From an uncultured Bacteroidales bacterium (GTDB taxonomy: Bacteria; Bacteroidota; Bacteroidia; Bacteroidales; Paludibacteraceae), in NCBI GenBank assembly GCA_946414805.1, contig CAMKPZ010000001.1, positions 1 through 64,000 on the forward strand: a DNA stretch of 64,000 bases, in the 5' to 3' direction. Shown here piece by piece: positions 1-9,025 of the stretch (its first letter is position 1; every line of letters begins with the position of its first letter). The position numbers and the translations under genes were made by a program. A model generated the notes under the pieces. It searched no databases. It was not told the origin of the DNA and saw nothing but the letters and a program-made list of their open reading frames with translations.

Positions 1-10
1 AAATGATAAA

Positions 11-520
11 ATGAAAAAATGTCTTGTGGTCTTTTTCTCCCATGCCGGAGACAACTACTCGGTAGGAAACATCAAAGTGGGCAACACCAAGATCGTTGCC
101 GATTACATCAGCGAACTCACGGGTGCTGACCAGTTTGAGATCGTCACCCATAAGTACGACGGAATGGCGTACAAACCGCTCTGTGACCTCGCGCAAGAGG
201 AGCAGTACGCAGACGCCCGTCCGGCGTTCGAGGGTAAGCTGGAGAACCTCGACCAGTACGACATCATCTTCGTCGGCGGTCCTGTCTGGTGGGGCACTTG
301 GCCGCAAGTGATGTTCACCTTCTTCGACACCTACGACCTGAACGGCAAGACCCTCTATCCCTTCACCACGCACGAAGGAAGCGGTCTGGGCAGTTGTGTG
401 AGCGATCTGCGCAAGGCGTACCCCAATGCCGATGTGAAGAAAGGCTTCAGCATCTATGGCCACGAGGTGCGTAGCAACAAAGCGAAAGTAGAGAACTGGA
501 TCAAGGGTCTGGGACTCTAA
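11..520 (+). CDS. Flavodoxin (Flavodoxin_4-like)
   Basis: Predicted FMN-carrying cytoplasmic electron-transfer protein. It has 169 residues, a normal length for a short flavodoxin. The N-terminus (MKKCLVVFFSHAGDNYS) gives strand 1 followed by an S/G/N-rich phosphate loop. GGPVWWGTWP at residues 89-98 and THEGSGLG at 120-127 match the flavin-contacting loops of Flavodoxin_4 proteins. The ATG at 11 is used because nothing longer fits in the window. It lies just upstream of a polyferredoxin and an Fe-S aldo/keto reductase on the same strand, which suggests a redox cluster, although the next gene has its own promoter. The physiological partner cannot be read from the sequence. Confidence 0.85.
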   Translation: MKKCLVVFFSHAGDNYSVGNIKVGNTKIVADYISELTGADQFEIVTHKYDGMAYKPLCDLAQEEQYADARPAFEGKLENLDQYDIIFVGGPVWWGTWPQVMFTFFDTYDLNGKTLYPFTTHEGSGLGSCVSDLRKAYPNADVKKGFSIYGHEVRSNKAKVENWIKGLGL

Positions 521-544
521 AAGAGCAAAAAAATCCTGCAATAC

Positions 545-576
545 TTGCGTATGTGGGATTTTTTTTGTAATTTTGC
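545..576 (+). promoter_or_regulatory. Bacteroidetes-type promoter for the polyferredoxin gene
   Basis: TTGCGTATG at 545 is followed after 20 bases by TAATTTTG (568-575), matching the -33 TTG and -7 TAnnTTTG pattern. It lies inside the 5' end of the longest possible reading frame (from 545), so translation must begin downstream at the ATG at 599. Confidence 0.75.
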
Positions 577-598
577 CCCGCAAAATGTACTTAACTCT

Positions 599-2083
599 AT
601 GTTACGCAAAATTCGAATAACCCTTGCCACGGTCTGTTTTGTGCTGATCAACCTGCTGTTCCTTGGTGTCAGTTGGGGTCTGAGCCAGCACATCGCTTGG
701 GTGGCAAAGATCCAGTTCCTTCCTGCCTTATTGGCATTGAACTACGCCGTGCTGATTGTTCTGATCGCCGGAACGCTTCTTTTCGGGCGCATCTATTGTT
801 CGGTCATCTGCCCGCTGGGTGTGATGCAGGATATTTTCGGCTGGGCAGGCAAGAAAGCAAAGAAAAACCGCTACAGCCATTCGCCGGAGAAGAAATGGCT
901 GCGTTACGGTGTGCTGGCGGTGTTTGTCATCTGCCTCATCATCGGTTTTGCACCCGTGACGACGCTTTTAGCGCCGTATTCGGCGTACGGCAGAGTGGTC
1001 AATTCGCTCTTCCGGCCGCTGTACGACCTGCTCAACAACGGTCTGGCGGCTTTCGAGAGTCATTATGATAGTTATGTTTTCTCCGAAGTGCAGCTATGGA
1101 TGCGGAGCGTGACGACATTCATTGTGGCGCTGCTGACGCTCGGTGTGCTCGGTTTTCTGGCATGGCGCAACGGACGAACCTATTGCAACACCATCTGTCC
1201 GGTCGGAACAATCCTCTCTTTCTTCAGCCGCTTCTCGCTCATGCGCGTGCAGATGGACAAGTCCAAATGCAAAAACTGCTCCCTTTGCGAGAAGAACTGC
1301 AAGGCGTCGGCGATTGATTTCAAGGCAGGAACAGTGGACGCAAGCCGATGCGTGGCTTGCGGCGATTGTCTGGAGGTATGCCATTTCGATGCGCTGCATT
1401 ATAAGCCTTCGGTATTCAGCCATCAGCAGTCAGCCGGGTTAGACCTGCATCAGCCGGATATGAGCAAACGTGCTTTTGTGACGGGCGCGGTGCTGGCTAC
1501 AGGCGCGGCAGCGATGGCGCAAGCGAAAATCAAAGTGGATGGCGGTATGGCGGTAATTGAGGACAAACAAGTGCCCAACCGCGAGACACCTGTCACGCCT
1601 CCGGGATCTATCTCGGCGTATAACATGAACCGGCATTGCACTGCCTGCCAGTTATGCGTCAGCGCGTGTCCGAATAACGTACTGCGCCCCTCTACCGACC
1701 CGCTGCGGTTCATGCAACCGGAGATGTCTTTCGAGCGCGGTTACTGCCGTCCGGAGTGTACGCGTTGCTCTCAGGTCTGCCCGACGGGCGCCATCAAACC
1801 AATCACCAAAGAGGAGAAGACTGCTATCCATATCGGTCACGCCGTTTGGATTGAGCTGAACTGCATCCCCGTCACCAACGGCGATCACTGCGGCGCGTGT
1901 GCGCGTCACTGCCCGGCGTGGGCGATCCAGATGGTGGAGAAGGAGATCAACGGCAAGACGGTCGAAGTGCCTGTCGTTGACACCGAGAAATGTATCGGTT
2001 GCGGCAAGTGCGAGAACCTCTGCCCCGCACGGCCCTTCAGCGCCATCTATGTAGAGGGCAATAAAATGCACCAAATCAATTAA
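599..2083 (+). CDS. Membrane polyferredoxin with multiple 4Fe-4S clusters
   Basis: Probable membrane electron-transfer protein of the NapH/NosR-like polyferredoxin kind, 494 residues. The N-terminal half has several hydrophobic segments and two CxxxCP motifs (CSVICP about 67-72, CNTICP about 196-201). Ferredoxin cysteine clusters follow at about 224-234, 251-261, 347-357, 383-394, 431-438 and 465-475. A second hydrophobic stretch after SKRAF (about 289) may anchor or export the C-terminal half. The start at 599 was preferred over 545 because the promoter lies between them. Residues about 274-287 are encoded by a 7-bp repeat array like one in the TonB receptor at 11.67 kb. It is followed closely by a Tat-signal Fe-S reductase, a plausible partner. 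Confidence 0.85.
   Translation: MLRKIRITLATVCFVLINLLFLGVSWGLSQHIAWVAKIQFLPALLALNYAVLIVLIAGTLLFGRIYCSVICPLGVMQDIFGWAGKKAKKNRYSHSPEKKWLRYGVLAVFVICLIIGFAPVTTLLAPYSAYGRVVNSLFRPLYDLLNNGLAAFESHYDSYVFSEVQLWMRSVTTFIVALLTLGVLGFLAWRNGRTYCNTICPVGTILSFFSRFSLMRVQMDKSKCKNCSLCEKNCKASAIDFKAGTVDASRCVACGDCLEVCHFDALHYKPSVFSHQQSAGLDLHQPDMSKRAFVTGAVLATGAAAMAQAKIKVDGGMAVIEDKQVPNRETPVTPPGSISAYNMNRHCTACQLCVSACPNNVLRPSTDPLRFMQPEMSFERGYCRPECTRCSQVCPTGAIKPITKEEKTAIHIGHAVWIELNCIPVTNGDHCGACARHCPAWAIQMVEKEINGKTVEVPVVDTEKCIGCGKCENLCPARPFSAIYVEGNKMHQIN
1418..1456 (+). repeat. In-frame heptamer array in the polyferredoxin gene
   Basis: Imperfect 7-bp units (cagccat, cagcagt, cagccgg, then gttagac) encode QQSAGLDLHQP between two conserved cluster regions. 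A closely similar stretch lies in the TonB receptor gene at 11670-11710. Confidence 0.6.
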
Positions 2084-2116
2084 AGGACAAAGGAACAATG
2101 TACAATGTACAAAGGA
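2082..2116 (+). repeat. Heptamer array upstream of the aldo/keto reductase start
   Basis: Five 7-bp units (aaaggac, aaaggaa, caatgta, caatgta, caaagga) fill the gap between the polyferredoxin stop codon and the reductase start. The array supplies a false ATG at 2105. Related words occur at 4789-4825 and 8528-8562. Confidence 0.7.
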
Positions 2117-2119
2117 TTT

Positions 2120-3529
2120 ATGGACAGAAGAGAATTTATCAAACATAGCGCAGCAGCCGTAGCGGCTACATCGGTTCTGGCAACCGCCTGCAAGAACGGC
2201 AAACCCAATGACCCAATAAATAGCCAAATGGTAAATGACCAAATGGTAAATGGTATGACTTTGCGCACCAACCCCAACACGGGCGACAAGGTGTCGATAC
2301 TCGGTTTCGGTATGATGCGTCTGCCGGTTCAGGCTGGCGGTACGGCGCGCGAGAACCCCGATTCACCTATTGACCAGGAGGCGGTGAACGAGATGGTGGA
2401 TTACGCCCTCGCGCATGGTGTCAATTATTTCGACACCTCGCCTGCGTACTGCCAGGGTCTTTCGGAGCAGAGCACCGGTATTGCCCTTTCGCGCCATCCG
2501 CGGAACAGCTATTTTATTGCTACCAAACTATCCAATTTCTCGCCCGACACATGGTCTGCCAAGGAGTCCAAAGCGATGTTCGAGCGTTCGCTCAACTACC
2601 TCCAGACCGACTACGTGGACTACCTCTTGCTGCACGGTATAGGCATGAGCGGAGGCGGCAGAGACGGCATGGGCGCGTTCTACGGACGGTATATGGAGAA
2701 CGGCATTCTCGATTGGCTCGTGGAGCAGAAAGCGAAAGGGCGCATCCGTAATCTCGGTTTCTCGTACCACGGCGATGTGAAGGTCTTCGACACCCTCCTT
2801 CAGTGGCACGACGAAGGCAAGTACCATTGGGACTTCGTGCAGATAGAGTTGAACTACCTCGATTGGCATTACGCCAACGAGATCAACCCGCGCAACACCG
2901 ATGCCGACTACCTCTATGCCGAGCTGCATAAACGCGGTATACCGGCGGTGATCATGGAGCCGCTGTTGGGTGGTCGTCTGGCGAAACAGCCGGACGCTAT
3001 CACCGCCAAGATGCGCGAGAAAGACAGCCGCTATTCGCCTGCCGCGTGGGCGTTCCGCTTTGCGGGCAACCCCGAAGGCGTGCTGACCGTCCTCTCCGGT
3101 ATGACCTATCTGGAGCACCTGAAAGAGAATATCACGACCTATTCGCCTTTGGTTCCCCTCACGGCGGAAGAAGAGCAATGGCTCCTGACACTCGCCAGAG
3201 ATATCTACGAACTGAAAGCCATTCCTTGCACCGCCTGCAACTACTGCATGCCCTGCCCGTACGGACTGAACATACCGGGTATCTTTGCGCATTATAACAA
3301 ATGTATCGCGGAGGGTACGATGCCGGCTGCGGACGGTCCGTCCAATGAGTTCCAACGCAACCGCCGTGCGTTCCTTGTAGGGTACGACCGCGCCGTGCCA
3401 TCCGTCCGTCAGGCGGATCATTGTATCGGCTGTGATCATTGCGTGAGCCACTGCCCGCAACGCATTGACATCCCACGCGAGATGCAGCGCATCGACCGCT
3501 TCGTGGACCAATTGAAGCAAAGAATGTAG
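2120..3529 (+). CDS. Aldo/keto reductase with Tat signal and C-terminal Fe-S clusters
   Basis: Predicted exported oxidoreductase, 469 residues. The N-terminus MDRREFIKHSAAAVAATSVL is a twin-arginine (RRxFIK) signal followed by a possible lipobox (LATAC). The aldo/keto reductase core shows the usual tetrad: D and Y in FDTSPAY, K in IATKLS, H in LLLHG. The C-terminal part carries two ferredoxin-like motifs, CTACNYCMPCP and CIGCDHCVSHCP. The start at 2120 is favoured over 2105 because the earlier ATG belongs to a repeat array. The Tat signal fits the tatA-tatC pair at 9.0 kb. A second array (2221-2256) encodes a QMVNDQMVNG linker after the signal. The substrate is unknown. Confidence 0.85.
   Translation: MDRREFIKHSAAAVAATSVLATACKNGKPNDPINSQMVNDQMVNGMTLRTNPNTGDKVSILGFGMMRLPVQAGGTARENPDSPIDQEAVNEMVDYALAHGVNYFDTSPAYCQGLSEQSTGIALSRHPRNSYFIATKLSNFSPDTWSAKESKAMFERSLNYLQTDYVDYLLLHGIGMSGGGRDGMGAFYGRYMENGILDWLVEQKAKGRIRNLGFSYHGDVKVFDTLLQWHDEGKYHWDFVQIELNYLDWHYANEINPRNTDADYLYAELHKRGIPAVIMEPLLGGRLAKQPDAITAKMREKDSRYSPAAWAFRFAGNPEGVLTVLSGMTYLEHLKENITTYSPLVPLTAEEEQWLLTLARDIYELKAIPCTACNYCMPCPYGLNIPGIFAHYNKCIAEGTMPAADGPSNEFQRNRRAFLVGYDRAVPSVRQADHCIGCDHCVSHCPQRIDIPREMQRIDRFVDQLKQRM
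2221..2256 (+). repeat. In-frame heptamer array after the Tat signal
   Basis: Units such as ccaaatg, gtaaatg, accaaat and ggtaaat encode a Q-M-V-N repeat linker between the signal peptide and the catalytic domain. Very similar units recur inside the dihydrolipoyl dehydrogenase gene at 29378-29422. Confidence 0.65.
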
Positions 3530-3545
3530 TTTTTTGCCCCAACCC

Positions 3546-3577
3546 TTGCATATGTCAGAAAAATTCCGTACCTTTGC
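3546..3577 (+). promoter_or_regulatory. Promoter for the RhuM-family gene
   Basis: TTGCATATGTC at 3546 and TACCTTTG at 3569-3576, 20 bases apart. The -7 box overlaps a TTG that would give a longer reading frame, so that start is rejected. The ATG at 3604 is only 27 bases past the -7 box, implying a very short leader. Confidence 0.8.
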
Positions 3578-3603
3578 ACCCGATTTGCATACATGATATA
3601 GTG

Positions 3604-4503
3604 ATGGCAAATGAATTAGCACTATATAACCCTACTGATGAAAGCGTTGTTGTCTATCAATCCGAAGACGGAACGCTCCAATTGGATGTACAGTTATCAG
3701 ATGAAACGGTCTGGCTGACGCAACAACAGATGGCAATGCTATTTGGTGTGAAAGAGCACAATATCACTTACCATATTCAAGGGATATTTAAGACGCATGA
3801 ATTAGAGCCGGAAGCAACTACTCAAAAAATTAGAGTAGTTCGATTGGAAGGCAATCGTAAGGTAGCTCGTTCTATAGATTTTTACAATTTGGACATGATT
3901 ATCTCTGTGGGCTACCGTGTAAATAGTGCTAATGCCACTCAATTCCGCCGTTGGGCTACTCGTGTATTGAAAGAGTATATGCTTCGCGGCTATGCAGTCA
4001 ATCAGCAATTATTACATCTCGAAGAAAGGGTGGACAAACGTTTCCGCGCCATCGAAAATGAACTCCACGACCACCAAGAAAAGATTGAATTCTTTGTCCG
4101 TACGAACCAAACACCGGTAGAGCAGGTGTTCTTTGGCGGTGAGTTCTTTGCAGCGCGCGTGGTATTGGAGAAACTGATCAAGACTGCCCAGCGCCGTGTC
4201 ATCATCATTGACCGGTATGTAGATGCTTCTACTTTTGAGATGCTGGATGTGCGGCAAAAAGGCGTGACGGCGGCTATCTATAGTGAAAAGGATTTCCGCG
4301 CCTTGCGTGACGCGCACAATGCCACGGCTGGCGTGGAGCCGATAGACACGTTCGTCTGGGGCAAACCTTCGCACGACCGCTGGCTGATAATTGACGATAC
4401 TTTGTACCATTGCGGTCACTCGCTCAAAGACATGGGGCAGAAACTCTCTGCTATCAGCCTGATGGGTACGCCCGCACAAGATATCATAGACCAAATAAAA
4501 TAA
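3604..4503 (+). CDS. RhuM-family protein fused to a PLD-like C-terminal domain
   Basis: 299 residues. The N-terminal two thirds match the RhuM (virulence protein) family: WLTQQQMAMLFGV near residue 35 looks like a helix-turn-helix, followed by YNLDMIISVGYRVNS and QFRRWATRVLKEYM. A charged helical linker leads to a C-terminal domain with RRVIIIDRYVD and HDRWLIIDDTLYHCGHSLK, which resembles half of a phospholipase-D-like HKD site (here H-D-R, so not canonical). RhuM proteins are frequent in Bacteroidetes variable regions; their role is not settled. It has its own promoter, and the downstream gap holds strong inverted repeats, so it is likely transcribed alone. Confidence 0.8.
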   Translation: MANELALYNPTDESVVVYQSEDGTLQLDVQLSDETVWLTQQQMAMLFGVKEHNITYHIQGIFKTHELEPEATTQKIRVVRLEGNRKVARSIDFYNLDMIISVGYRVNSANATQFRRWATRVLKEYMLRGYAVNQQLLHLEERVDKRFRAIENELHDHQEKIEFFVRTNQTPVEQVFFGGEFFAARVVLEKLIKTAQRRVIIIDRYVDASTFEMLDVRQKGVTAAIYSEKDFRALRDAHNATAGVEPIDTFVWGKPSHDRWLIIDDTLYHCGHSLKDMGQKLSAISLMGTPAQDIIDQIK

Positions 4504-5071
4504 CACACCCGCCTATGGCATAAAACGAAACCAACCCGCGTAGTCGCTACGCAAGACATATAAATATAGCGTAAAAAGCCAAGACTTTATGCCCTGAAAC
4601 TTCGACACTTTTAGGAATCATTAATTACTCAAGCATGGTTTTATGTACGCTCACGTTTTCAGCGTGAGTTTTCCGTGCATAAATTTGAGTAATTAAGGTA
4701 GTCGAAGACCTCAGAGCATCAAATTGAAGCAGCGAAAGCGCACGCTTTTCTTATGTTTGTATGTATTTGTTGATACGCTCGATGAAAAGTCCTTTGTACA
4801 TTGTACATCGTCCCTTTGTACATTAAAGAATATACTCTCATTAAGATAGCAGGCAAGTGGACAGTCAAAGCCTTTGACCGAGCGACGAGCGGGAGACAAC
4901 CGAGAGATGAACGAGACAAGAAAGAGCCTCAAAAATGTCCGATTATTAAGATTCAAACGATAAAACAACAACTATAATTAACTGCCGAACTCTGTTCCAT
5001 CTCCTTGGAAGAGGGTTAGGGAGAGGTCTTAAAACCGACGAGCCGATGGGGTATAACCGGCACAAACTATC
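4504..5071. other. Gene-free spacer with dispersed repeat words
   Basis: No convincing gene. It contains a perfect 6-bp hairpin GCGTAGTCGCTACGC at about 4538-4552, the nested palindrome at 4621-4696, a heptamer array (4789-4825, cctttgtacattgtaca-like) and a GAGCGACGAGCGGG-type stretch near 4880 that recurs near 59020. Open frames across it on the minus strand have no recognisable product. Confidence 0.6.
4621..4696. repeat. Nested three-part inverted repeat
   Basis: Outer arms TTAATTACTCAA (4621-4632) and TTGAGTAATTAA (4685-4696) are perfect complements. Inside are GCATGG/CCGTGC and CTCACG/CGTGAG around TTTTCAG. It could be a terminator for the RhuM gene or the end of a small mobile element. 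Confidence 0.65.
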
Positions 5072-8000
5072 ATGAAAAAACTATTTACTCTATTAGTTGC
5101 CATTACGGTAAGTACAAGTATCGTTTTGGCTTATCCTCCTCTTCTTATTGATGGGTGGGACTATGAATTAGATTGGGAGAATTATACTGCTCGATTTTTT
5201 GGATGCAGGGCTGGAGTGGGGTGTAGCAGTGAAGTTACTAGTATTGTTGTGCCATCACACATTGTTTACAAAGAAAATGAAATGGATGAAGGGACAATAT
5301 TTACAGTCACAAGTATAGGATATAATGCATGTTCAAATTTTACTAATTTAACAACAGTTGGACTGCCAAGTTGTATTGAGATAATCGAAGATGGTGCGTT
5401 TGATAATTGTAATAGTTTGAAATCAATAAATATTCCTTCATCTGTAAGAAGCATTGGAAACTCTGCATTTTCTAACTGTACTAGTTTATCATCTATTAAT
5501 CTTCCACCAAGTGTTAAAACAATCGGGAGATATGCATTTTCCGGGTGTACTAGTTTGCACTCTTTTACTATTCCTTATGGAATAAAGATAATAAACGATC
5601 ATACATTTTGGAATTGCAGTAACTTAACATCAATAGAGTTTCCTATAACTGTTGACACTATCGGTTGGGAAGCCTTTGGAGGATGCACTAGTTTGAGTTC
5701 TATAAACTTTGGGGCTGTTACAACTATATGGTATGGTGCCTTTTCTGGCTGCACAAGTCTGCGCTCTGTGACTATTCCTTCAACAGTCACAAGTATTGGC
5801 AACAATGATAATTGTGGCATTAGTGCATTCGGAGGCTGCTCGAATCTAGAAACCGTCACTATTAATTCGGCTTCCTTGGTCGGCACTGATTATGATCATG
5901 CCTATGAATGGTATTATCATATACCAACAATGTTCGGTCCACAAGTGCGAAAATACATTATTTCCGATGGTATAGAATATATAGGGAATTCTGCATTTTC
6001 CCAAAGTGATAGTTTGGCGTCTGTTACGTTTCCAGAGACGCTTACAAGTATTGGAAATAGTGCTTTCTCCGCTTGCAACAGTTTGACCTCTGTAGAGATT
6101 CCCAACAGCGTTACAAGCATTGGAGAAGGAGCTTTTTATGGTTGCAGCAGTTTGGCCTCCATTGATATTCCTAATAGCGTCACAAGTATTGGTAATAGTG
6201 CTTTTTCTCGTTGCAATAGTCTGACCTATGCAACGATTGGCAATAGTGTCACAAGCATTGGAAATACAACTTTCGGATATTGCGGAGCTTTAACCTCTAT
6301 GACGATTCCCAACAGCGTCACAAGTATTGGAGATGGGGCTTTTTATGAGTGCTTAAGTTTGACCTCAATTGAGATTCCAAATAGTGTCACCAGCATTGGG
6401 AAAGGGGCTTTCTCTCGTTGCTACAATCTAACTTCTGCAACGATCGGCAATAGCGTCACGACCATTGGAGATGAGGCTTTCTATAATTGCATCCGTTTGA
6501 CCTCAATTGAGATTCCAAATAGTGTCACCAGCATTGGCAATTATGCTTTTGATGATTGCAGCAGTTTGACCACTGTGACGATTCCCAACAGCGTCACAAG
6601 CATTGGTAATTCTGCTTTCGCATGGTGCCGAGGTTTGACCTTTCTTGTCTTTGAAAGAGAAAATCCTGCGATATTGGGATCGGGAGCCTTTTACGAGACT
6701 AACGACTGCCCGCTCATTGTTCCTTGCTCGGCTGTTGATGCCTACAAAACGGCATGGCCTGACTACGCTGATAGAATAACCTGCTCAGGTTCAGGCTCCC
6801 AGGGCATCACCGTCCGTTTGGATCCGCAGAGTTGTGCGGACTGGTCGGTAGTTCGTTTGTGGGCGTGGACATCCGGCGGAAACCTGTTTGACACATGGCC
6901 GGGCATTGTAGTCAGCCAGGATGCGGACGGATGGTACTCATATACTTTTGATGAGAGTGTGGAATCGGTGAATATTATCTGGACAGACGGAACGAACCAG
7001 ACGGTGAATATTGAAGGAGTGACTGCATCGACCTGTTATGCGCTTAACAGCACTTCAGGAAAGACTATAACCGCTTCGGTGGTCGATTGTGGCTCTACGG
7101 CAAGTAATTATTATACCATCCGTTTCTTGAATTGGGACGGAACGGTTTTGCAGGATAGTCAAGTCAAAGAAGGGGAACTGCCTTCTTATACAGGAACAAC
7201 GCCTGTACGTCCGGCAGATGAGCAATATACCTATTCGTTCAGCAGCTGGTCGCCGGCTATTGCAACTGCTACGGCGGATGCAGATTACACTGCACAATTC
7301 ACTGCAACAGAGAAAACAACCGATCCCTCTATTCCTACAGTGCAAGACCTTGCTACAGCCGGTTATGATGTAGCCAATAAAGTAGTGCTGTGTCTCTATT
7401 TTGATGACGCTCCGTGCTATGATGTCGTTATAGCCGGCACTTATATGGCAGACGAAGCAGGTAGCTGGATTACCGATCCGGAGCAGCTTGTGCACATGGC
7501 GGCGCTGGAGAGTTTCGAAGGTTGGTATGCCGCGGAAATACCCTATTCGAATAATGTACAAGGCAAGCCGATACAACTCAAGAGCAACGGTGCTTTCTCT
7601 TGGGAATACCAGAGCGGTGATGCAGACGCATGGATAAAACGCGGCGGAGAAGGCTCGCAGACGGCTGCTATCGTGGCAGGATATAATAACGAGGCAGATG
7701 TCTATTATCCCGCTCCGGGCTGCTATATTTATGAATTGGCATATTGGAAGAACCAGAACAACCCCTGTGTAATTATACCCACGCATAACTATACCATTCA
7801 TCTTTATGCACCGGATGCCTGCGAGGAGATGAAGCCCGCTATCATCGGTAATTTCAATAACTGGAATACGGGTGTACCCATGTCTGAGACAACAGATGAA
7901 CAGGGCAAAAAGATGTACACCATTACGATAGCCGATGAAGAAGGAAAGGCATTTAAGTTCCGCGACGCTGCGTATGACAACTGGAGCAACGAATTACAGG

Positions 8001-8635
8001 AATATCTGGAAGAGTATAAACTTTGGGCAACGTTCAGTAATTTTGTGTTGCCGGCAGTAACAGCAGACACAACGATTGTCTTTGATTTTTCGGACAATAG
8101 CAGATATCGTTTTAGACTATGTGAAAAAACTGAGGATGTTGTTGTTTGGTTAAAAGTACCGACTGGAGCACCGGGCTATTATAACGGAGCTATTGAAATG
8201 GTTGTATATTCTGCCGATGAACCGACTGCTATGCCTTTGCAGTACAATCAGGAAGATGAGTTATGGAGCGTAGAACTGCAAGCGAAGGGGAGCAATTATT
8301 TCTTCGTCAGGGAAGCAAACTCGGAAGGTAATTATATTCTCAATTATACGCATTATTACTATAGTGACGGCTCGGATGAATATGTCTGGTCAACATGGGG
8401 TACTACTTTCCAATATTATTGGGAAGACGGTACAGGTGATTTTACAGGTTCTAAAATAATCATGCTGGATATAAGCAATCCATCTTATTACAAATGGGAT
8501 GTTCCGGCTATAGGAACAGGCATAGAAAATGTACAAAGTGACGATGTTCAATGTACAAAAGTTGTTCGTAACGGTCATATCTTCATCATCCGCGGCGACA
8601 AGGTATATACCGTGACAGGACAAGAGGTCAAGTAA
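5072..8635 (+). CDS. Large BspA-like leucine-rich-repeat surface protein
   Basis: 1187 residues, secreted (signal MKKLFTLLVAITVSTSIVLA). Residues about 60-530 are BspA-type LRR_5 repeats of about 23 residues (SVTSIGNSAFSGCTSLTS pattern), nearly identical at DNA level from about 6040 to 6620. Next comes a CBM26-like module (VRLWAWTSGGN, TWPG, IIWTDGTNQT), then an InlB-type B repeat (IRFLNWDGTVL, FSSWSP) and a beta-rich region with IIGNFNNWN, like a glycan-binding module. The C-terminus GDKVYTVTGQEVK resembles a type IX secretion sorting tail and is shared with the endonuclease at 29.8 kb. BspA proteins act in adhesion; that role here is inferred. Confidence 0.8.
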   Translation: MKKLFTLLVAITVSTSIVLAYPPLLIDGWDYELDWENYTARFFGCRAGVGCSSEVTSIVVPSHIVYKENEMDEGTIFTVTSIGYNACSNFTNLTTVGLPSCIEIIEDGAFDNCNSLKSINIPSSVRSIGNSAFSNCTSLSSINLPPSVKTIGRYAFSGCTSLHSFTIPYGIKIINDHTFWNCSNLTSIEFPITVDTIGWEAFGGCTSLSSINFGAVTTIWYGAFSGCTSLRSVTIPSTVTSIGNNDNCGISAFGGCSNLETVTINSASLVGTDYDHAYEWYYHIPTMFGPQVRKYIISDGIEYIGNSAFSQSDSLASVTFPETLTSIGNSAFSACNSLTSVEIPNSVTSIGEGAFYGCSSLASIDIPNSVTSIGNSAFSRCNSLTYATIGNSVTSIGNTTFGYCGALTSMTIPNSVTSIGDGAFYECLSLTSIEIPNSVTSIGKGAFSRCYNLTSATIGNSVTTIGDEAFYNCIRLTSIEIPNSVTSIGNYAFDDCSSLTTVTIPNSVTSIGNSAFAWCRGLTFLVFERENPAILGSGAFYETNDCPLIVPCSAVDAYKTAWPDYADRITCSGSGSQGITVRLDPQSCADWSVVRLWAWTSGGNLFDTWPGIVVSQDADGWYSYTFDESVESVNIIWTDGTNQTVNIEGVTASTCYALNSTSGKTITASVVDCGSTASNYYTIRFLNWDGTVLQDSQVKEGELPSYTGTTPVRPADEQYTYSFSSWSPAIATATADADYTAQFTATEKTTDPSIPTVQDLATAGYDVANKVVLCLYFDDAPCYDVVIAGTYMADEAGSWITDPEQLVHMAALESFEGWYAAEIPYSNNVQGKPIQLKSNGAFSWEYQSGDADAWIKRGGEGSQTAAIVAGYNNEADVYYPAPGCYIYELAYWKNQNNPCVIIPTHNYTIHLYAPDACEEMKPAIIGNFNNWNTGVPMSETTDEQGKKMYTITIADEEGKAFKFRDAAYDNWSNELQEYLEEYKLWATFSNFVLPAVTADTTIVFDFSDNSRYRFRLCEKTEDVVVWLKVPTGAPGYYNGAIEMVVYSADEPTAMPLQYNQEDELWSVELQAKGSNYFFVREANSEGNYILNYTHYYYSDGSDEYVWSTWGTTFQYYWEDGTGDFTGSKIIMLDISNPSYYKWDVPAIGTGIENVQSDDVQCTKVVRNGHIFIIRGDKVYTVTGQEVK
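8528..8562 (+). repeat. Heptamer array in the linker before the sorting tail
   Basis: aatgtacaaagtgacgatg-type units encode NVQSDDVQCTK, directly before the conserved C-terminal tail. They belong to the same word family as 2082-2116 and 4789-4825. Confidence 0.5.
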
Positions 8636-8747
8636 AGGTATAGTAAGGGTATAGCAACCCTATACGATGAGCAAGTGGCTGAAAGGTCACTTGCTCTTGT
8701 TAGGCGGAGAAAGCGAACCGATAAATCTCAGAAAACAGCCCTCTCTC

Positions 8748-8779
8748 TTGCATATATCAAAAAAAATCCGTACCTTTGC
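8748..8779 (+). promoter_or_regulatory. Promoter upstream of the tatA leader
   Basis: TTGCATATATC at 8748 and TACCTTTG at 8771-8778 with 20-base spacing. The next start codon (tatA, 9026) is about 240 bases away, so the transcript has a long leader. Confidence 0.75.
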
Positions 8780-8784
8780 AGCGT

Positions 8785-9020
8785 TTTTGATAAAGTACAG
8801 AACACCATTTAACCCCTCTTATTGGGCAGAGGGTGCCCTGCAAAAATCGGGATGTGCGCTAACGTAGTGCGCGCAGACCGAATAAGCGCAGGGCGAGACA
8901 TTCCCTTAATAGGGCTCCCGCAGATTTTAATCTGTGGGAAGAGGAGGAAGCGCGGCAACTTTCGCGTTGCAACGTAACGCAGTCGTTGTAAGCCGCTTCC
9001 GACGAAGTCTCAGCCCAAGC
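8785..9020 (+). ncRNA. Structured leader upstream of tatA (unidentified)
   Basis: This stretch between promoter and tatA has several complementary arms: CCCTGC/GCAGGG enclosing a TGCGC/GCGCA-type stem (about 8836-8895), a hairpin CCCGCAGATT-AATCTGTGGG (about 8928-8949), and GGAAGCG.CGGC/GCCGCTTCC (about 8955-9003). I could not match it to FMN, TPP, cobalamin or SRP RNA motifs. It may be a cis-regulatory leader or a separate small RNA. No convincing protein is encoded; the small open frame at 8667-8867 overlaps the promoter. Confidence 0.45.
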
Positions 9021-9025
9021 AGCGT

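Noticed and set aside
545..598. Longer N-terminus for the polyferredoxin
   Set aside because: The promoter lies inside it, so these codons are not transcribed.
8785..9020. FMN, TPP or cobalamin riboswitch before tatA
   Set aside because: The conserved boxes of these classes are not found, and the downstream genes do not fit; left as an unassigned leader.
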